Assembly: GCA_030154105.1 (NCBI GenBank)
Contig: JASKKP010000011.1
Location: 1 to 54,241 of the forward strand
Direction: 5' to 3'
Source of the DNA: Bacillota bacterium
GTDB lineage: Bacteria; Bacillota; DTU030; DUMP01
DNA length: 54,241 nt
Below the pieces are notes generated by a model. It saw only the letters and a list, made by a program, of their open reading frames with translations. It was not told where the DNA came from and did no database searches. Shown here piece after piece: positions 7,404 to 15,309 of the stretch. Position 1 is the stretch's first letter, and each line of letters begins with the position of its first letter. The position numbers and the translations under genes are program-made.

Positions 7404-8591
7404 ATGCAACTGGTCCTTCGCGCTGCTCAACTCATCGATGGAACCGGGCGTCAGCCGATAGCCGATGCAACCCTGGTTATCGAAGATGGAACCGTCAAAG
7501 CCGTAGGCGGACGGGAAGTAACCTATGCCCCGGACACGAAGGTGCTGGAGCTACCCGGCTGTACCATCCTCCCCGGCTTCATCGATGCCCACGTCCACCT
7601 CACCATGCCGCCGGTCGGCGATTCGTTCAAGGTCATCATGTCCGAGTCGGACGCCACCACCACCCTCAGGGCGGCCGTTCACGCCAAAAAGACCCTCGAA
7701 AGCGGAGTCACCACCGTGCGCGACATGGGCGGCAAAAACTATATAGACCTGGCCCTGCGCGATGCCATCGCCGGCGGGATGATTCCCGGGCCGCGGATGC
7801 TGGCCTCCGGCCGCCCCGTGGTCATGACGGGCGGGCACGGCTGGCCCATGGCCCGCGAAGCCGACGGGCCGGATGAAGTAAGGAAGGCCGTGCGCGAGCA
7901 GCTTAAAGCCGGAGCCGACGTAATTAAGCTCATGGCGACAGGGGGGGTCATGACTCCCGGTGTGGAACCCGGGTCGCCGCAGCTTACCTTGGAAGAACTC
8001 AAGGCCGGCGTGGAAGAAGCGGGCAAGGCCGGCCGCCGCACCGCCAGCCATGCTCAAGGCGCCACCGGCATCAAAAACGCCGTCCTCGCCGGAATCACCT
8101 CCATCGAGCACGGCATCTTCCTTACCGACGAAGTTATTGAGCTCATGCTGAAGCACGGAACCTACCTGGTTCCTACCCTGGTGGCACCTTACTGGATCGT
8201 CAAGAAAGGGCGGGCGGCCGGTATACCCGACTACGCGGTGAAAAAATCGGAAGACGTCATCGAAGCCCACCTCGCCAGCTTCCGAAAAGCGCTGGCCGCC
8301 GGGGTGAAGATCGCCTTCGGCACCGATGCCGGTACCCCGTTCAACGAGCACGGGGCCAACACCTTCGAGCTGGAACTTATGGTGGAGAACGGCATGAGCC
8401 CCATGCAGGCCCTGGAAGCCGGGACACGGGTCAGCGCCGAGCTCCTCGGCATCGCCGACAAGGTGGGTACCCTGGAGCCGGGTAAGCTCGCCGACGTGGT
8501 CGTGGTCGCCGGTAACCCCCTGGACGATATCAAAGCCGTGCGCGAAGTGCGGCTGGTCATCAAAGAAGGTCGAATTGTCAAGGAAAAGTGA
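7404..8591 (+). CDS. Metal-dependent amidohydrolase (imidazolonepropionase/Xaa-dipeptidase-like)
   Basis: 395 aa of the amidohydrolase superfamily, cytosolic. It shows the N-terminal beta-sandwich, GFIDAHVHLTMP with the HxH metal pair, RDMGGKNY, VIKLMATGG with the bridging-lysine position, TASHAQG and SIEHG metal histidines, FGTDAGTPF with the catalytic aspartate, and the C-terminal GTLEPGKLADVVVV return strand. Relatives characterised in this branch cleave Xaa-Pro or Xaa-Arg/Lys dipeptides; others act on cyclic amides. The ATG follows AAAGGAG by 10 nt. Because it is co-transcribed with the upstream permease under a riboswitch, it probably processes an imported peptide or amide. Confidence 0.88.
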   Translation: MQLVLRAAQLIDGTGRQPIADATLVIEDGTVKAVGGREVTYAPDTKVLELPGCTILPGFIDAHVHLTMPPVGDSFKVIMSESDATTTLRAAVHAKKTLESGVTTVRDMGGKNYIDLALRDAIAGGMIPGPRMLASGRPVVMTGGHGWPMAREADGPDEVRKAVREQLKAGADVIKLMATGGVMTPGVEPGSPQLTLEELKAGVEEAGKAGRRTASHAQGATGIKNAVLAGITSIEHGIFLTDEVIELMLKHGTYLVPTLVAPYWIVKKGRAAGIPDYAVKKSEDVIEAHLASFRKALAAGVKIAFGTDAGTPFNEHGANTFELELMVENGMSPMQALEAGTRVSAELLGIADKVGTLEPGKLADVVVVAGNPLDDIKAVREVRLVIKEGRIVKEK

Positions 8592-8650
8592 GAGCACCGT
8601 CGGTTTCTTCGCCGCCTGAGTTTATTATGCGCGTACCCGCCTGGTATGCC

Positions 8651-8679
8651 TTGACGGTAGGATCATTAGGTAGTATGAT
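8651..8679 (+). promoter_or_regulatory. Promoter of the vapBC pair
   Basis: TTGACG (8651-8656), 17-nt spacer, TATGAT (8674-8679); the antitoxin ATG is at 8700 behind GGGAGGCGAGG. Confidence 0.7.
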
Positions 8680-8699
8680 GGGGATGGGAGGCGAGGACA

Positions 8700-8951
8700 A
8701 TGAAAACCGTCAAGGTATCCGTCACCCTACCCGCCGACCTAGTTGAGGAAATGCGTAAGCTCACCTCAAACCTCAGCGCGTTCATTGCTCAAGGACTGCG
8801 GGAATATATCGAACGCGAACGGACGCGCAAAGCTTTGGCGTCTAGTGCCGGTGCCTGGAAAGAAGAGAACCACCCCGACTTAAAAACCCTCGCAGACATC
8901 TCTAACTACGTGGAACACCTAAGAAACGGGTGGCAAAGGGATGTCAACTGA
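8700..8951 (+). CDS. Antitoxin, ribbon-helix-helix type (VapB/CcdA-like)
   Basis: 83 aa. The N-terminal beta strand and two helices (KTVKVSVTLPADLVEEMRKL, then NLSAFIAQGLREYIERE) are typical of RHH DNA-binding antitoxins, which repress their own promoter and neutralise the toxin with a C-terminal tail. That tail is the divergent residues 45-83. It overlaps the toxin gene by 11 nt, indicating coupled translation. Confidence 0.85.
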   Translation: MKTVKVSVTLPADLVEEMRKLTSNLSAFIAQGLREYIERERTRKALASSAGAWKEENHPDLKTLADISNYVEHLRNGWQRDVN

Positions 8952-9378
8952 GCCGTCGTGCCTTCTTGATACAGGGGTGGTAATCGCCTGCCTGCGCGGC
9001 CTGGCGGAAGTTACGTCTTTACTTTCTCACCTGGTGGAAAAAGGGCCGTTGGCAGTTTCTGCCATAACGGTGCTTGAAGTTTGGCAGGGCGCAAAGGAAA
9101 GGGAAATCAAAGCAACCCGTGCGTTTTTCGATGGCGTTAGAGTAATTGCTTTTGATCAATCTCTAGCAGAGAAGGCCGGGCTCTTGGTGCAGCAACTTAG
9201 GCGCAGTGGGATCACCATTAGCTTACCAGATGCCTCTATTGCCGCCACCGCCCTGAGATTAGGCATTCCCATCCTCACTACCAACCGCAAGCACTTTGCC
9301 CCAGTACCCCACCTGCAGGTATGGGATCTTAAGGATAAACTGAGTGAGCACCTTGAAGAAAAGCCTTCCTCCCACTAG
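8941..9378 (+). CDS. vapC: PIN-domain toxin, VapC family ribonuclease
   Basis: 145 aa PIN domain. Acidic metal-binding residues visible are D10 (CLLDTGVV), E46 (TVLEVWQG) and D97 (LPDASIAATAL). The fourth position reads TTNRKHF with Asn115, a common VapC variation. VapC toxins cleave tRNA or rRNA when freed from the antitoxin. Translation starts inside the end of the antitoxin gene, and a strong hairpin terminator overlaps the stop. The pair is a stand-alone type II module between metabolic genes. Confidence 0.9.
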   Translation: MSTEPSCLLDTGVVIACLRGLAEVTSLLSHLVEKGPLAVSAITVLEVWQGAKEREIKATRAFFDGVRVIAFDQSLAEKAGLLVQQLRRSGITISLPDASIAATALRLGIPILTTNRKHFAPVPHLQVWDLKDKLSEHLEEKPSSH

Positions 9379-9394
9379 CGGGAGAAGGCTTTTC
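9359..9394. terminator. Bidirectional-looking terminator after vapC
   Basis: AAAAGCCTT (9359-9367) with AAGGCTTTT (9385-9393), plus an inner CTCCC/GGGAG stem and loop ACTAGC. Confidence 0.85.
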
Positions 9395-9430
9395 ATTAAG
9401 CCTTTAGGACTAAACACGGAGGTTTGACCA

Positions 9431-10042
9431 GTGGAAAAACTGCCGCGCAGCTTTTACGCCCGTCCGGCTACGGAGGTGGCCCCGGACCTTTTGGGAAAAC
9501 TCCTGGTGCACGTTACGCCGGAAGGCCTAACCAGCGGTTACATAGTAGAAACCGAAGCCTACATGGGCCCGGAGGATAAAGCCGCTCATTCCTACGGCGG
9601 GCGGCCCACCGAGCGCACCCGAGCCATGTTCGGCCCGCCCGGGCATGCCTACGTCTACTTTATCTACGGGATGTACCACTGCTTCAACGTGGTCGTGGCC
9701 GAGGAAGGTCAGCCCCAGGCGGTGCTCATCCGCGCCCTGGAACCGGCCGAAGGGATTGAGCTTATGGCGCGCCGCCGCGGACTAGCCCCGGAAGCCCTCG
9801 CCAAGCTCCTAGCCAACCCCGCCAAACTGCGCACCTTAACCGACGGTCCCGGAAAACTCTGCCAGGCCTTGGGCATTACCCGGGCTCAGTACGGCCTAGA
9901 CCTGACCGGCGACGAACTTTTCCTTACCCCCGGCCGCAGCGTGGATCCGAAGGAGATTCTTACTACACCCCGCATCAACGTGGACTACGCGGGCGAGTGG
10001 GCAAAACGGCCGTGGCGCTTCGTCCTGGCGCCAAGAAGTTAG
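9431..10042 (+). CDS. DNA-3-methyladenine glycosylase (AAG/MPG family)
   Basis: Base-excision repair enzyme removing alkylated purines. The 203-residue protein has normal length and family motifs: PRSFYARPATEVAPDLLGK at the start, IVETEAYMGPEDKAAHS with the general-base glutamate near residue 43, GPPGHAYVYFIYGMYHCFNVV with the lesion-pocket Tyr/His residues, and LTDGPGKLCQALGI near the C terminus. The GTG start follows CGGAGG. It is a single gene between the TA pair and the convergent rubrerythrin gene. Confidence 0.95.
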   Translation: MEKLPRSFYARPATEVAPDLLGKLLVHVTPEGLTSGYIVETEAYMGPEDKAAHSYGGRPTERTRAMFGPPGHAYVYFIYGMYHCFNVVVAEEGQPQAVLIRALEPAEGIELMARRRGLAPEALAKLLANPAKLRTLTDGPGKLCQALGITRAQYGLDLTGDELFLTPGRSVDPKEILTTPRINVDYAGEWAKRPWRFVLAPRS

Positions 10043-10105
10043 TTCGGTTGCCGTGCCGAAAAAGCAGGCCGCCTCGCCCAGGGAGGACCAACCAGGCCGC
10101 GGGCG

Positions 10106-10138
10106 GGCAAAAACAATGCCCGGGATTTGTTCCCGGGC
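10106..10138 (-). terminator. Terminator of the rubrerythrin gene
   Basis: On the minus strand GCCCGGGA / TCCCGGGC with a 5-nt loop is followed by ATTGTTTTT, just after the rubrerythrin stop codon. Confidence 0.75.
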
Positions 10139-10157
10139 CCCTGATCATACCTCGGGA

Positions 10158-10691
10158 TCAGTAATTCTCGGCGGCCGGCTCATAGAACGCGCGGGGATGG
10201 GCACAGGCGGGACACACCTCGGGCGGTTCGGTCCCCTCATGGATATAGCCGCAGTTGCGGCAGCGCCATTTGATGGGCGCGCTCCGGGTGAAAAGCGTAC
10301 CTTCTTGCAGGCGCTCGAGGAGCTTGCGGTACCTTTCCTCATGAGCCGCCTCCACCTCGGCAATTTCCTCCATCACCTTGGCGATGTGCTCGAAGCCTTC
10401 TTCGCGCGCAGTCTGGGCAAATTCCTTGTACATTTTCGTCCACTCATAGTTTTCGCCGCGCGCCGCTTCCTCCAGGTTCTGGGCAGTATCGCCGATCAGG
10501 CCGAGGAGCTTCGCCCATACCTTAGCGTGTTCCTTTTCATTTTCCGCCGTCTCCAGAAAGATTCCAGCGATCTGCTCGTATCCCTCTTTTTTCGCCACCG
10601 AAGCAAAGTAAGTGTACTTGTTCCGCGCCTGGGATTCACCGGCAAAAGCCGCCAAGAGGTTCTTTTCGGTCTTGCTGCCTTTGAGCTCCAA
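10158..10691 (-). CDS. Rubrerythrin
   Basis: Non-haem diiron peroxidase with a C-terminal rubredoxin-like domain; it reduces hydrogen peroxide in anaerobes. Four-helix-bundle ligands are seen in [30 protein letters not shown] and [10 protein letters not shown]; the iron-sulfur-free Fe(Cys)4 site is [12 protein letters not shown]...CPACAHP. An ATG at 10709 lies ahead of, and its codons contain, GGGGAGGG, so TTG at 10691, 7 nt after it, is the likelier start (177 aa). It fits an oxygen-sensitive host. Confidence 0.95.
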   Translation of the reverse strand: MELKGSKTEKNLLAAFAGESQARNKYTYFASVAKKEGYEQIAGIFLETAENEKEHAKVWAKLLGLIGDTAQNLEEAARGENYEWTKMYKEFAQTAREEGFEHIAKVMEEIAEVEAAHEERYRKLLERLQEGTLFTRSAPIKWRCRNCGYIHEGTEPPEVCPACAHPRAFYEPAAENY

Positions 10692-10879
10692 AACTGTCCC
10701 TCCCCGCATGTTTCTGTTGAGCTATCTTCAACGTGTTGCCGTCATTTTCCTTCTTTAGAAGTTTCTCTACATAGCCCTTATGGGGCGTAAAAATAATAAA
10801 GGCCCGGTCGGCTTAAAGAGGGAAAAGCAGCCTCGCAAATTTTCCTGTTCCTCAAGCCCTCCTCCGGGTAAAGTGCCGT

Positions 10880-11743
10880 CTACGCCAGCCTGAACCGACT
10901 TAACACGCGCCTGGCAACTTCTTCCTTTGAAAACAGCATCCAGCCGTTCTCCAGCGCCGCCCGGATAAACCTGATAGCCGCTCCGTCCAAACGGCAGTAA
11001 GCCGGCTCCAGTTCGCAGACCACCTTCTTCCCCAAAGATGCAAGCTCCCGGCAGCGACGCTCAACCTCCTCCCAGTTCAGGCCGCGGGCCTGGACGAGGT
11101 GCCGTACGTCCACTTCTTTCACCTCGGCACAACCTGCCACAGCTTCGTATACCTCCCTTCCCTCCGCTTTACCTTTCAGTTCTACCACCACCTCGTCCGG
11201 AACCACATCCCCACGCACCAGCTCGGTTTCGGCCGGCTTGGCGAATTCTATCTCGCCCAGTTCTTCGAGCCGCTTTAAGATCACATACGCCCTGGCGGCA
11301 CGCATGGTAGCGTTGCTGTCGAGCGCCACGCGCACGAGAAGCCGCAGAGTCTCCCCGGTGCTCCCTCCCAAACTGGCGCTCGGGTTTAGAGCGGATTCGA
11401 GTTCCTGCAGAACTTCATTCTCCCCCGGCACACCTTCCCCTTTTAAGACCATCGCCCGGAGAACGTCACCCGCCTTAAGGAGCAGGCTGCATACGTTTTG
11501 GTTGACCTGCGCTCTGCCGCTCCTCACAGCATCAAGCAGGCTTTCCATCCTGTGGGCGAATTCGGCGACGGGCTTGAGCCCTACGCACGCCGCCGACCCT
11601 TTGAGGGTGTGGGCAATGCGGAAGAGAGAGTTGATCCTATCCCCACCGGGGCCGCTTTCCTCGAGCTCTAGAACCAAGCGCTCAAATTCGTTCAGCTGTT
11701 CCTCCGCTTCGTTCAAAAACTCGCGCATGAGGTCCAAAGCCAT
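10880..11743 (-). CDS. CheA N-terminal module as a separate protein (Hpt P1 + P2-like)
   Basis: 287 aa. Residues 1-105 are a histidine phosphotransfer domain with phospho-acceptor His45 in FRIAHTLKGSAACVG. Residues ~130-205 (ETLRLLVRVALDSNATMRAARAY...) resemble the CheY/CheB-binding P2 domain. The tail (~205-287) is a further alpha/beta segment I do not recognise. There is no dimerisation, ATPase or CheW-like domain: those are in the preceding gene, whose stop lies 4 nt upstream. It is the last gene of the chemosensory operon. It should be phosphorylated in trans by the kinase core and pass phosphate to the CheB receiver or an unlinked CheY. Confidence 0.88.
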   Translation of the reverse strand: MALDLMREFLNEAEEQLNEFERLVLELEESGPGGDRINSLFRIAHTLKGSAACVGLKPVAEFAHRMESLLDAVRSGRAQVNQNVCSLLLKAGDVLRAMVLKGEGVPGENEVLQELESALNPSASLGGSTGETLRLLVRVALDSNATMRAARAYVILKRLEELGEIEFAKPAETELVRGDVVPDEVVVELKGKAEGREVYEAVAGCAEVKEVDVRHLVQARGLNWEEVERRCRELASLGKKVVCELEPAYCRLDGAAIRFIRAALENGWMLFSKEEVARRVLSRFRLA

Positions 11744-11747
11744 AGGC

Positions 11748-13175
11748 TCACCCCGCTTTAGCCAGTAAACCTGAATCTAACACCAGGGCAATGTCACCGT
11801 TCCCCAGCACTGCAACGTTGGAAAAGAGCCCTGCCCCGGCCAGCTGCCCAGGGAGGCTCCTCAGCACCACATCCTCTTGCCCGAGCACCTTAGGCACGAC
11901 CACGGCTATGCCCCTGAGGAGGACTAAGAGCGTAACTTCGTCCGCTCCATCCGTATTAGTATCGCCGAAAAGCCGGTTCAGCCGTACCACCTGGCAGGTC
12001 CCTTCGCGCAGGCTTACAACCTCTCTGCCTTTCAGTACATGCAGCCTCGCTGCAGGAAGCCTGACTATCTCCTTGACCTCGCTTACCGGTATCCCGTACA
12101 GATTTCCCCGCCACTCGATTAAGAGGACCCTGGTTATGCTCATGGTGATCGGCAGCTCCATTCGGACTTCCATCCCGGCCCCAGCCTGGCTGGTGAGCAC
12201 CACCCTCCCGCCAAGGCCCTCCACCGTGTCTCGAACCACATCCATACCCACGCCGCGCCCGGATACCTGGCTTACCCTATCTTTGGTGGAAAATCCGGGA
12301 ACAAAAAGCAGCTGAAGGGCCTCCGTTTCGGTCATCTTCTCCGCTTCCTCCCGGCCGATAAGCCCGCCGGCCACGGCTTTGCGCTTCACGGCTTCCACAT
12401 CCACTCCGGCGCCGTCATCCTTTACGGCGATTATCACCCGCTCGCCGCTGCGTTCAGCTCTAAGGGTGAGCTCCCCCTCTTCGGGCTTTCCGCTCCTCGC
12501 CCTTTCCTCCGGTCTCTCCAGTCCGTGGTCGATGGCGTTCCGCACCAGGTGCAGAAGGGGTTCATATATTGTCGCCGCCACGTTCCTATCTACCGCTACC
12601 TCTTCCCCCTGGATAGAGAGCCGCACTTTTTTCCCCAGCTCCTGGGCCAGCTCTCGTACGACCCGCCTGAAACGTTCGAAAACAAGCCCTACGGGCATGA
12701 GGCGCATTTCCATGACTAGATCCTGGATCTCCCAACCTACCCGGTTGAGGGCGTTCTGGTACTCCTTGAACTGCCTTACGACTTCCAAGGGAAGGCCCGC
12801 CCCTTCCAGCCGCCGCGCCAGGTGGGCAATGCCGTTGCTGGCGACTATGAGCTCTCCCGTAAGCGAAAGAAGCTTGTCGATCCTTTCGCGTTCAATCCTA
12901 ACCGTCGCCGTGTCGGGGAGTTCGTGGGTCGCATCGGTAACGGCCGAGCCGGCCTTCGCCCCACCCGCCACACCGCGCAAGCAGGCCTCGGCCAGCTCTA
13001 CTACGGCCGGCACGCAGTCCTCGGAGACGAGTTCCATACTGAGACACCCTTCGCCTCTTGAAAGCGCGAGGCGGTTGAGCCAGTTCTTCTCCTCGATCTC
13101 GCATAGCAGCGGCCACAAATCGCAGGCGCTCAGTTCCTCGCCAGAGAACTCTACAATCATTCCCTCCTTTTTCAT
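11748..13175 (-). CDS. CheA kinase core lacking Hpt domain (P3-P4-P5)
   Basis: 475 aa from an ATG placed 6 nt after GGTGAGG; the longer frame to 13235 has no ribosome site. Residues 1-85 are a small divergent domain without an Hpt histidine motif. P3 dimerisation helices span ~88-165. The HATPase P4 (~166-345) has N box HLVRNAIDHG (209-218), G1 DDGAGV (253-258), F box and G2 GRGVGMDVV (306-314), so it should bind ATP. P5 (~346-475) is CheW-like. The phosphorylatable histidine is in the next gene. Because the core precedes the Hpt gene, this is not a simple stop-codon split of an ordinary cheA. Confidence 0.92.
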   Translation of the reverse strand: MKKEGMIVEFSGEELSACDLWPLLCEIEEKNWLNRLALSRGEGCLSMELVSEDCVPAVVELAEACLRGVAGGAKAGSAVTDATHELPDTATVRIERERIDKLLSLTGELIVASNGIAHLARRLEGAGLPLEVVRQFKEYQNALNRVGWEIQDLVMEMRLMPVGLVFERFRRVVRELAQELGKKVRLSIQGEEVAVDRNVAATIYEPLLHLVRNAIDHGLERPEERARSGKPEEGELTLRAERSGERVIIAVKDDGAGVDVEAVKRKAVAGGLIGREEAEKMTETEALQLLFVPGFSTKDRVSQVSGRGVGMDVVRDTVEGLGGRVVLTSQAGAGMEVRMELPITMSITRVLLIEWRGNLYGIPVSEVKEIVRLPAARLHVLKGREVVSLREGTCQVVRLNRLFGDTNTDGADEVTLLVLLRGIAVVVPKVLGQEDVVLRSLPGQLAGAGLFSNVAVLGNGDIALVLDSGLLAKAG

Positions 13176-13247
13176 CCTATTCCTCACCTTCCATCCGGGC
13201 ACTCCTACAACCGAACATGGTGCACACCCCTTCAAGCGCCTCTGGGT

Positions 13248-14117
13248 CTACCGCTCCTGCCGGGGGAAAGCCGACCCCGGCTGTGCGGACTCCGGCCATT
13301 CTTCGTGTCCCTTTTCTTTCTTGTAAATTATGGCGTTCTGGAAGCGCACCGGCTTGAAAACCGTGGATATCCGGCTCATCGATTCGGAATGCCCCAAAAA
13401 TATATAACCGCCGGGCTCTAAAGCCCGATAAAAATGTAGGGCCACCCGCCGGCGGGAAATATCGTCGAAGTAGATCAAAACGTTTCGGCAGAAAATGGCA
13501 TGAAACCCGCGCATGTTCCGCATGGCCGTCTCGTCTACCAGGTTCAGCTGGTAAAACTTCACTTTTTGCTTAAGCTCGGCGGACACCGCATAACTTTCCC
13601 CGACGCGGACAAAGTAGCGCTTCAGGTAGGCTTCCGGCACCTGGCGGACCGCATAGTAGTTGTAGATGCCCCTCGCGCCCCTCGTCAGCACTTCCGTGTT
13701 GATATCCGTTGCATGAATCTCCCACGGAAAGCCCGGCAACATCTCCTGCATCACAATGGCGATGGTGTAGGCTTCTTCCCCCGAAGAACACCCCGCACAC
13801 CATATTTTCAGCCCTTTAGACTCCAGGCCGTCCTCTGCCCAAAGGGGGATTACTTCTTCGGCCAGGCACTTGAGCTGGTCGTACTCCCGGAAGAAGTAAG
13901 TTTCATTTACGGTGAGTTGGTTAAGGAGTTCCTGGCGCATGCGCCCGGTTGAATCAAATTTAAGGGCTCCTAGATAGGTTGCCAAATCGGCAAACTTGTA
14001 TTTTTCCATCTGCTGCTGGACACGCTTTTCTACGTAGTACAGCTTGTTGTCTTCAAAGTAGATCCCCGACTCGCGGTATATGTACTCTCGCAGCCGGTCG
14101 AAATCCGCCTGTTTCAA
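13248..14117 (-). CDS. cheR: Chemotaxis receptor methyltransferase CheR
   Basis: Transfers methyl from S-adenosylmethionine to receptor glutamates. The all-helical N-terminal domain (residues 1-75) precedes the Rossmann domain with IWCAGCSSGEEAYTIA (SAM binding), IHATDINTEVLTRGARGIY, and FHAIFCRNVLIYFDD. 289 aa is near the usual length, and the basic/acidic tail after ~265 carries no tetratricopeptide repeats. The start is TTG, 12 nt after GGAGGG; the ATG at 14124 is out of frame. Its substrate is probably the double-tip receptor of the same operon. Confidence 0.95.
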   Translation of the reverse strand: MKQADFDRLREYIYRESGIYFEDNKLYYVEKRVQQQMEKYKFADLATYLGALKFDSTGRMRQELLNQLTVNETYFFREYDQLKCLAEEVIPLWAEDGLESKGLKIWCAGCSSGEEAYTIAIVMQEMLPGFPWEIHATDINTEVLTRGARGIYNYYAVRQVPEAYLKRYFVRVGESYAVSAELKQKVKFYQLNLVDETAMRNMRGFHAIFCRNVLIYFDDISRRRVALHFYRALEPGGYIFLGHSESMSRISTVFKPVRFQNAIIYKKEKGHEEWPESAQPGSAFPRQER

Positions 14118-14133
14118 ATCTCATCGTTCCCTC

Positions 14134-14232
14134 CTACGCACCCTCTTCCCGGCAAAAAGGCTGTAACCCGCTCTCACCCGATCTTAACGCAGCCTCGATC
14201 CTGCCTTGGGTACCCGCTTCTCTTTTTAACAT
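14134..14232 (-). CDS. Possible 32-codon ORF between cheB and cheR
   Basis: ATG at 14232 directly follows the cheB stop codon (TAAATG) and lies behind GGGGAGCAGG. The frame (begins MLKREAGTQGRIEAAL) closes with TAG inside the cheR ribosome site. The peptide has no recognisable motif. It may be only a coupling ORF that carries ribosomes across the 115-nt gap. Confidence 0.3.
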   Translation of the reverse strand: MLKREAGTQGRIEAALRSGESGLQPFCREEGA

Positions 14233-15279
14233 TTACCTGCTCCCCACTTTCCGCCAGATAGTCTCGGCAATTCGATAGCTGGGCTCTACTGCATCAGCCC
14301 CTCCGCGTTCGATCGTCGCCCTGGGCATGCCCCATACAACCGCCGTCTCCTCGCTCTCCACTACCGTCCAGCCACCCCGCCTCCGGAGTTCGGCCATGGC
14401 GTCGGCACCGTCATCGCCCATTCCCGTAAGCATGACGCCAATTGTACGCCGGGGATCGAAGGCCGCCATCAGGGCCTGAAGGGTTACGCCGACTGAGGGT
14501 TTGAAGTCGCTGTCCTCCGGCTGATGGGACAGGCGGCAGATTAGCTTTCCTCCCTGCCGCCTGAACAGGAGATGCTGCCCTCCTGGGGCAACCAAGACCA
14601 AGCCGTTGTGCACTTCCATGCCCTCTTCAGCCTCGCGTACAGTAAGCCGGCAGTATTGGTCCAGGCGGGCAGCTAAACTTGACGTGAAGCGAGGAGGCAT
14701 GTGCTGGACCACAATAACGGCGGCGGCGAGATCGGCCGGGAGCTCGGGCAAAATTTCTTCCAGCGTCTGGGGGCCGCCGGTAGAGACGCCGATAAACACC
14801 ACCCGGTCCAGCCCGAGCGCCGGGCCCAGCGTATGCCGTTCCTTGCGGACCGGTTCGTGCCGGTGCCGCACCGGAGTCCGAGCGCGGGCCGCCGCCCTCA
14901 CCTTGTCCACTATCTCGCGGGCCAGGCGTCCGATGCCGAGCGACACGGTTCCATCCGGTTTGGGTACGAAGTCTACCGCTCCAAGGTGCAGCGCTTCAAG
15001 TGTTGTCAGGGCATCCTCCTGGGTGAGGGAGGAAATCATCACCACCTTGGCGCGGGTTTGAGCCGTAATGTGGAACAAAGCAGTGAGGCCGTCCATGCGC
15101 GGCATGTTTATATCCAGCGTCACAACGTCAGGTTGGAGGCTGACTGCCTTCTCCACGGCTTCAACGCCGTCCCTGGCCACATCTACTACCTTGATGTCCG
15201 GCGCTTCTTCCAAGATCCTCCTTATCGCCATGCGCATGAACGCCGAGTCGTCAACGACAAGCACCCGAACTGGCCCCAT
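14233..15279 (-). CDS. cheB: Chemotaxis response regulator / protein-glutamate methylesterase CheB
   Basis: 348 aa. An N-terminal receiver domain (VLVVDDSAFMRM with Asp10/11, phosphorylation site Asp56 in TLDINMPRMDG) is joined to a C-terminal methylesterase domain with catalytic Ser in GVSTGGPQTL, His in VVQHMPPRFT and Asp in GMGDDGADAM. It removes methyl groups from receptor glutamates when phosphorylated by the Hpt protein. It is the only receiver domain in this cluster, so it may be both adaptation enzyme and phosphate sink. It lies between the CheW-type scaffold and cheR. Confidence 0.97.
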   Translation of the reverse strand: MGPVRVLVVDDSAFMRMAIRRILEEAPDIKVVDVARDGVEAVEKAVSLQPDVVTLDINMPRMDGLTALFHITAQTRAKVVMISSLTQEDALTTLEALHLGAVDFVPKPDGTVSLGIGRLAREIVDKVRAAARARTPVRHRHEPVRKERHTLGPALGLDRVVFIGVSTGGPQTLEEILPELPADLAAAVIVVQHMPPRFTSSLAARLDQYCRLTVREAEEGMEVHNGLVLVAPGGQHLLFRRQGGKLICRLSHQPEDSDFKPSVGVTLQALMAAFDPRRTIGVMLTGMGDDGADAMAELRRRGGWTVVESEETAVVWGMPRATIERGGADAVEPSYRIAETIWRKVGSR

Positions 15280-15309
15280 GTTCGCCGTCTCCCCTTCGCT
15301 TAGGAGACA

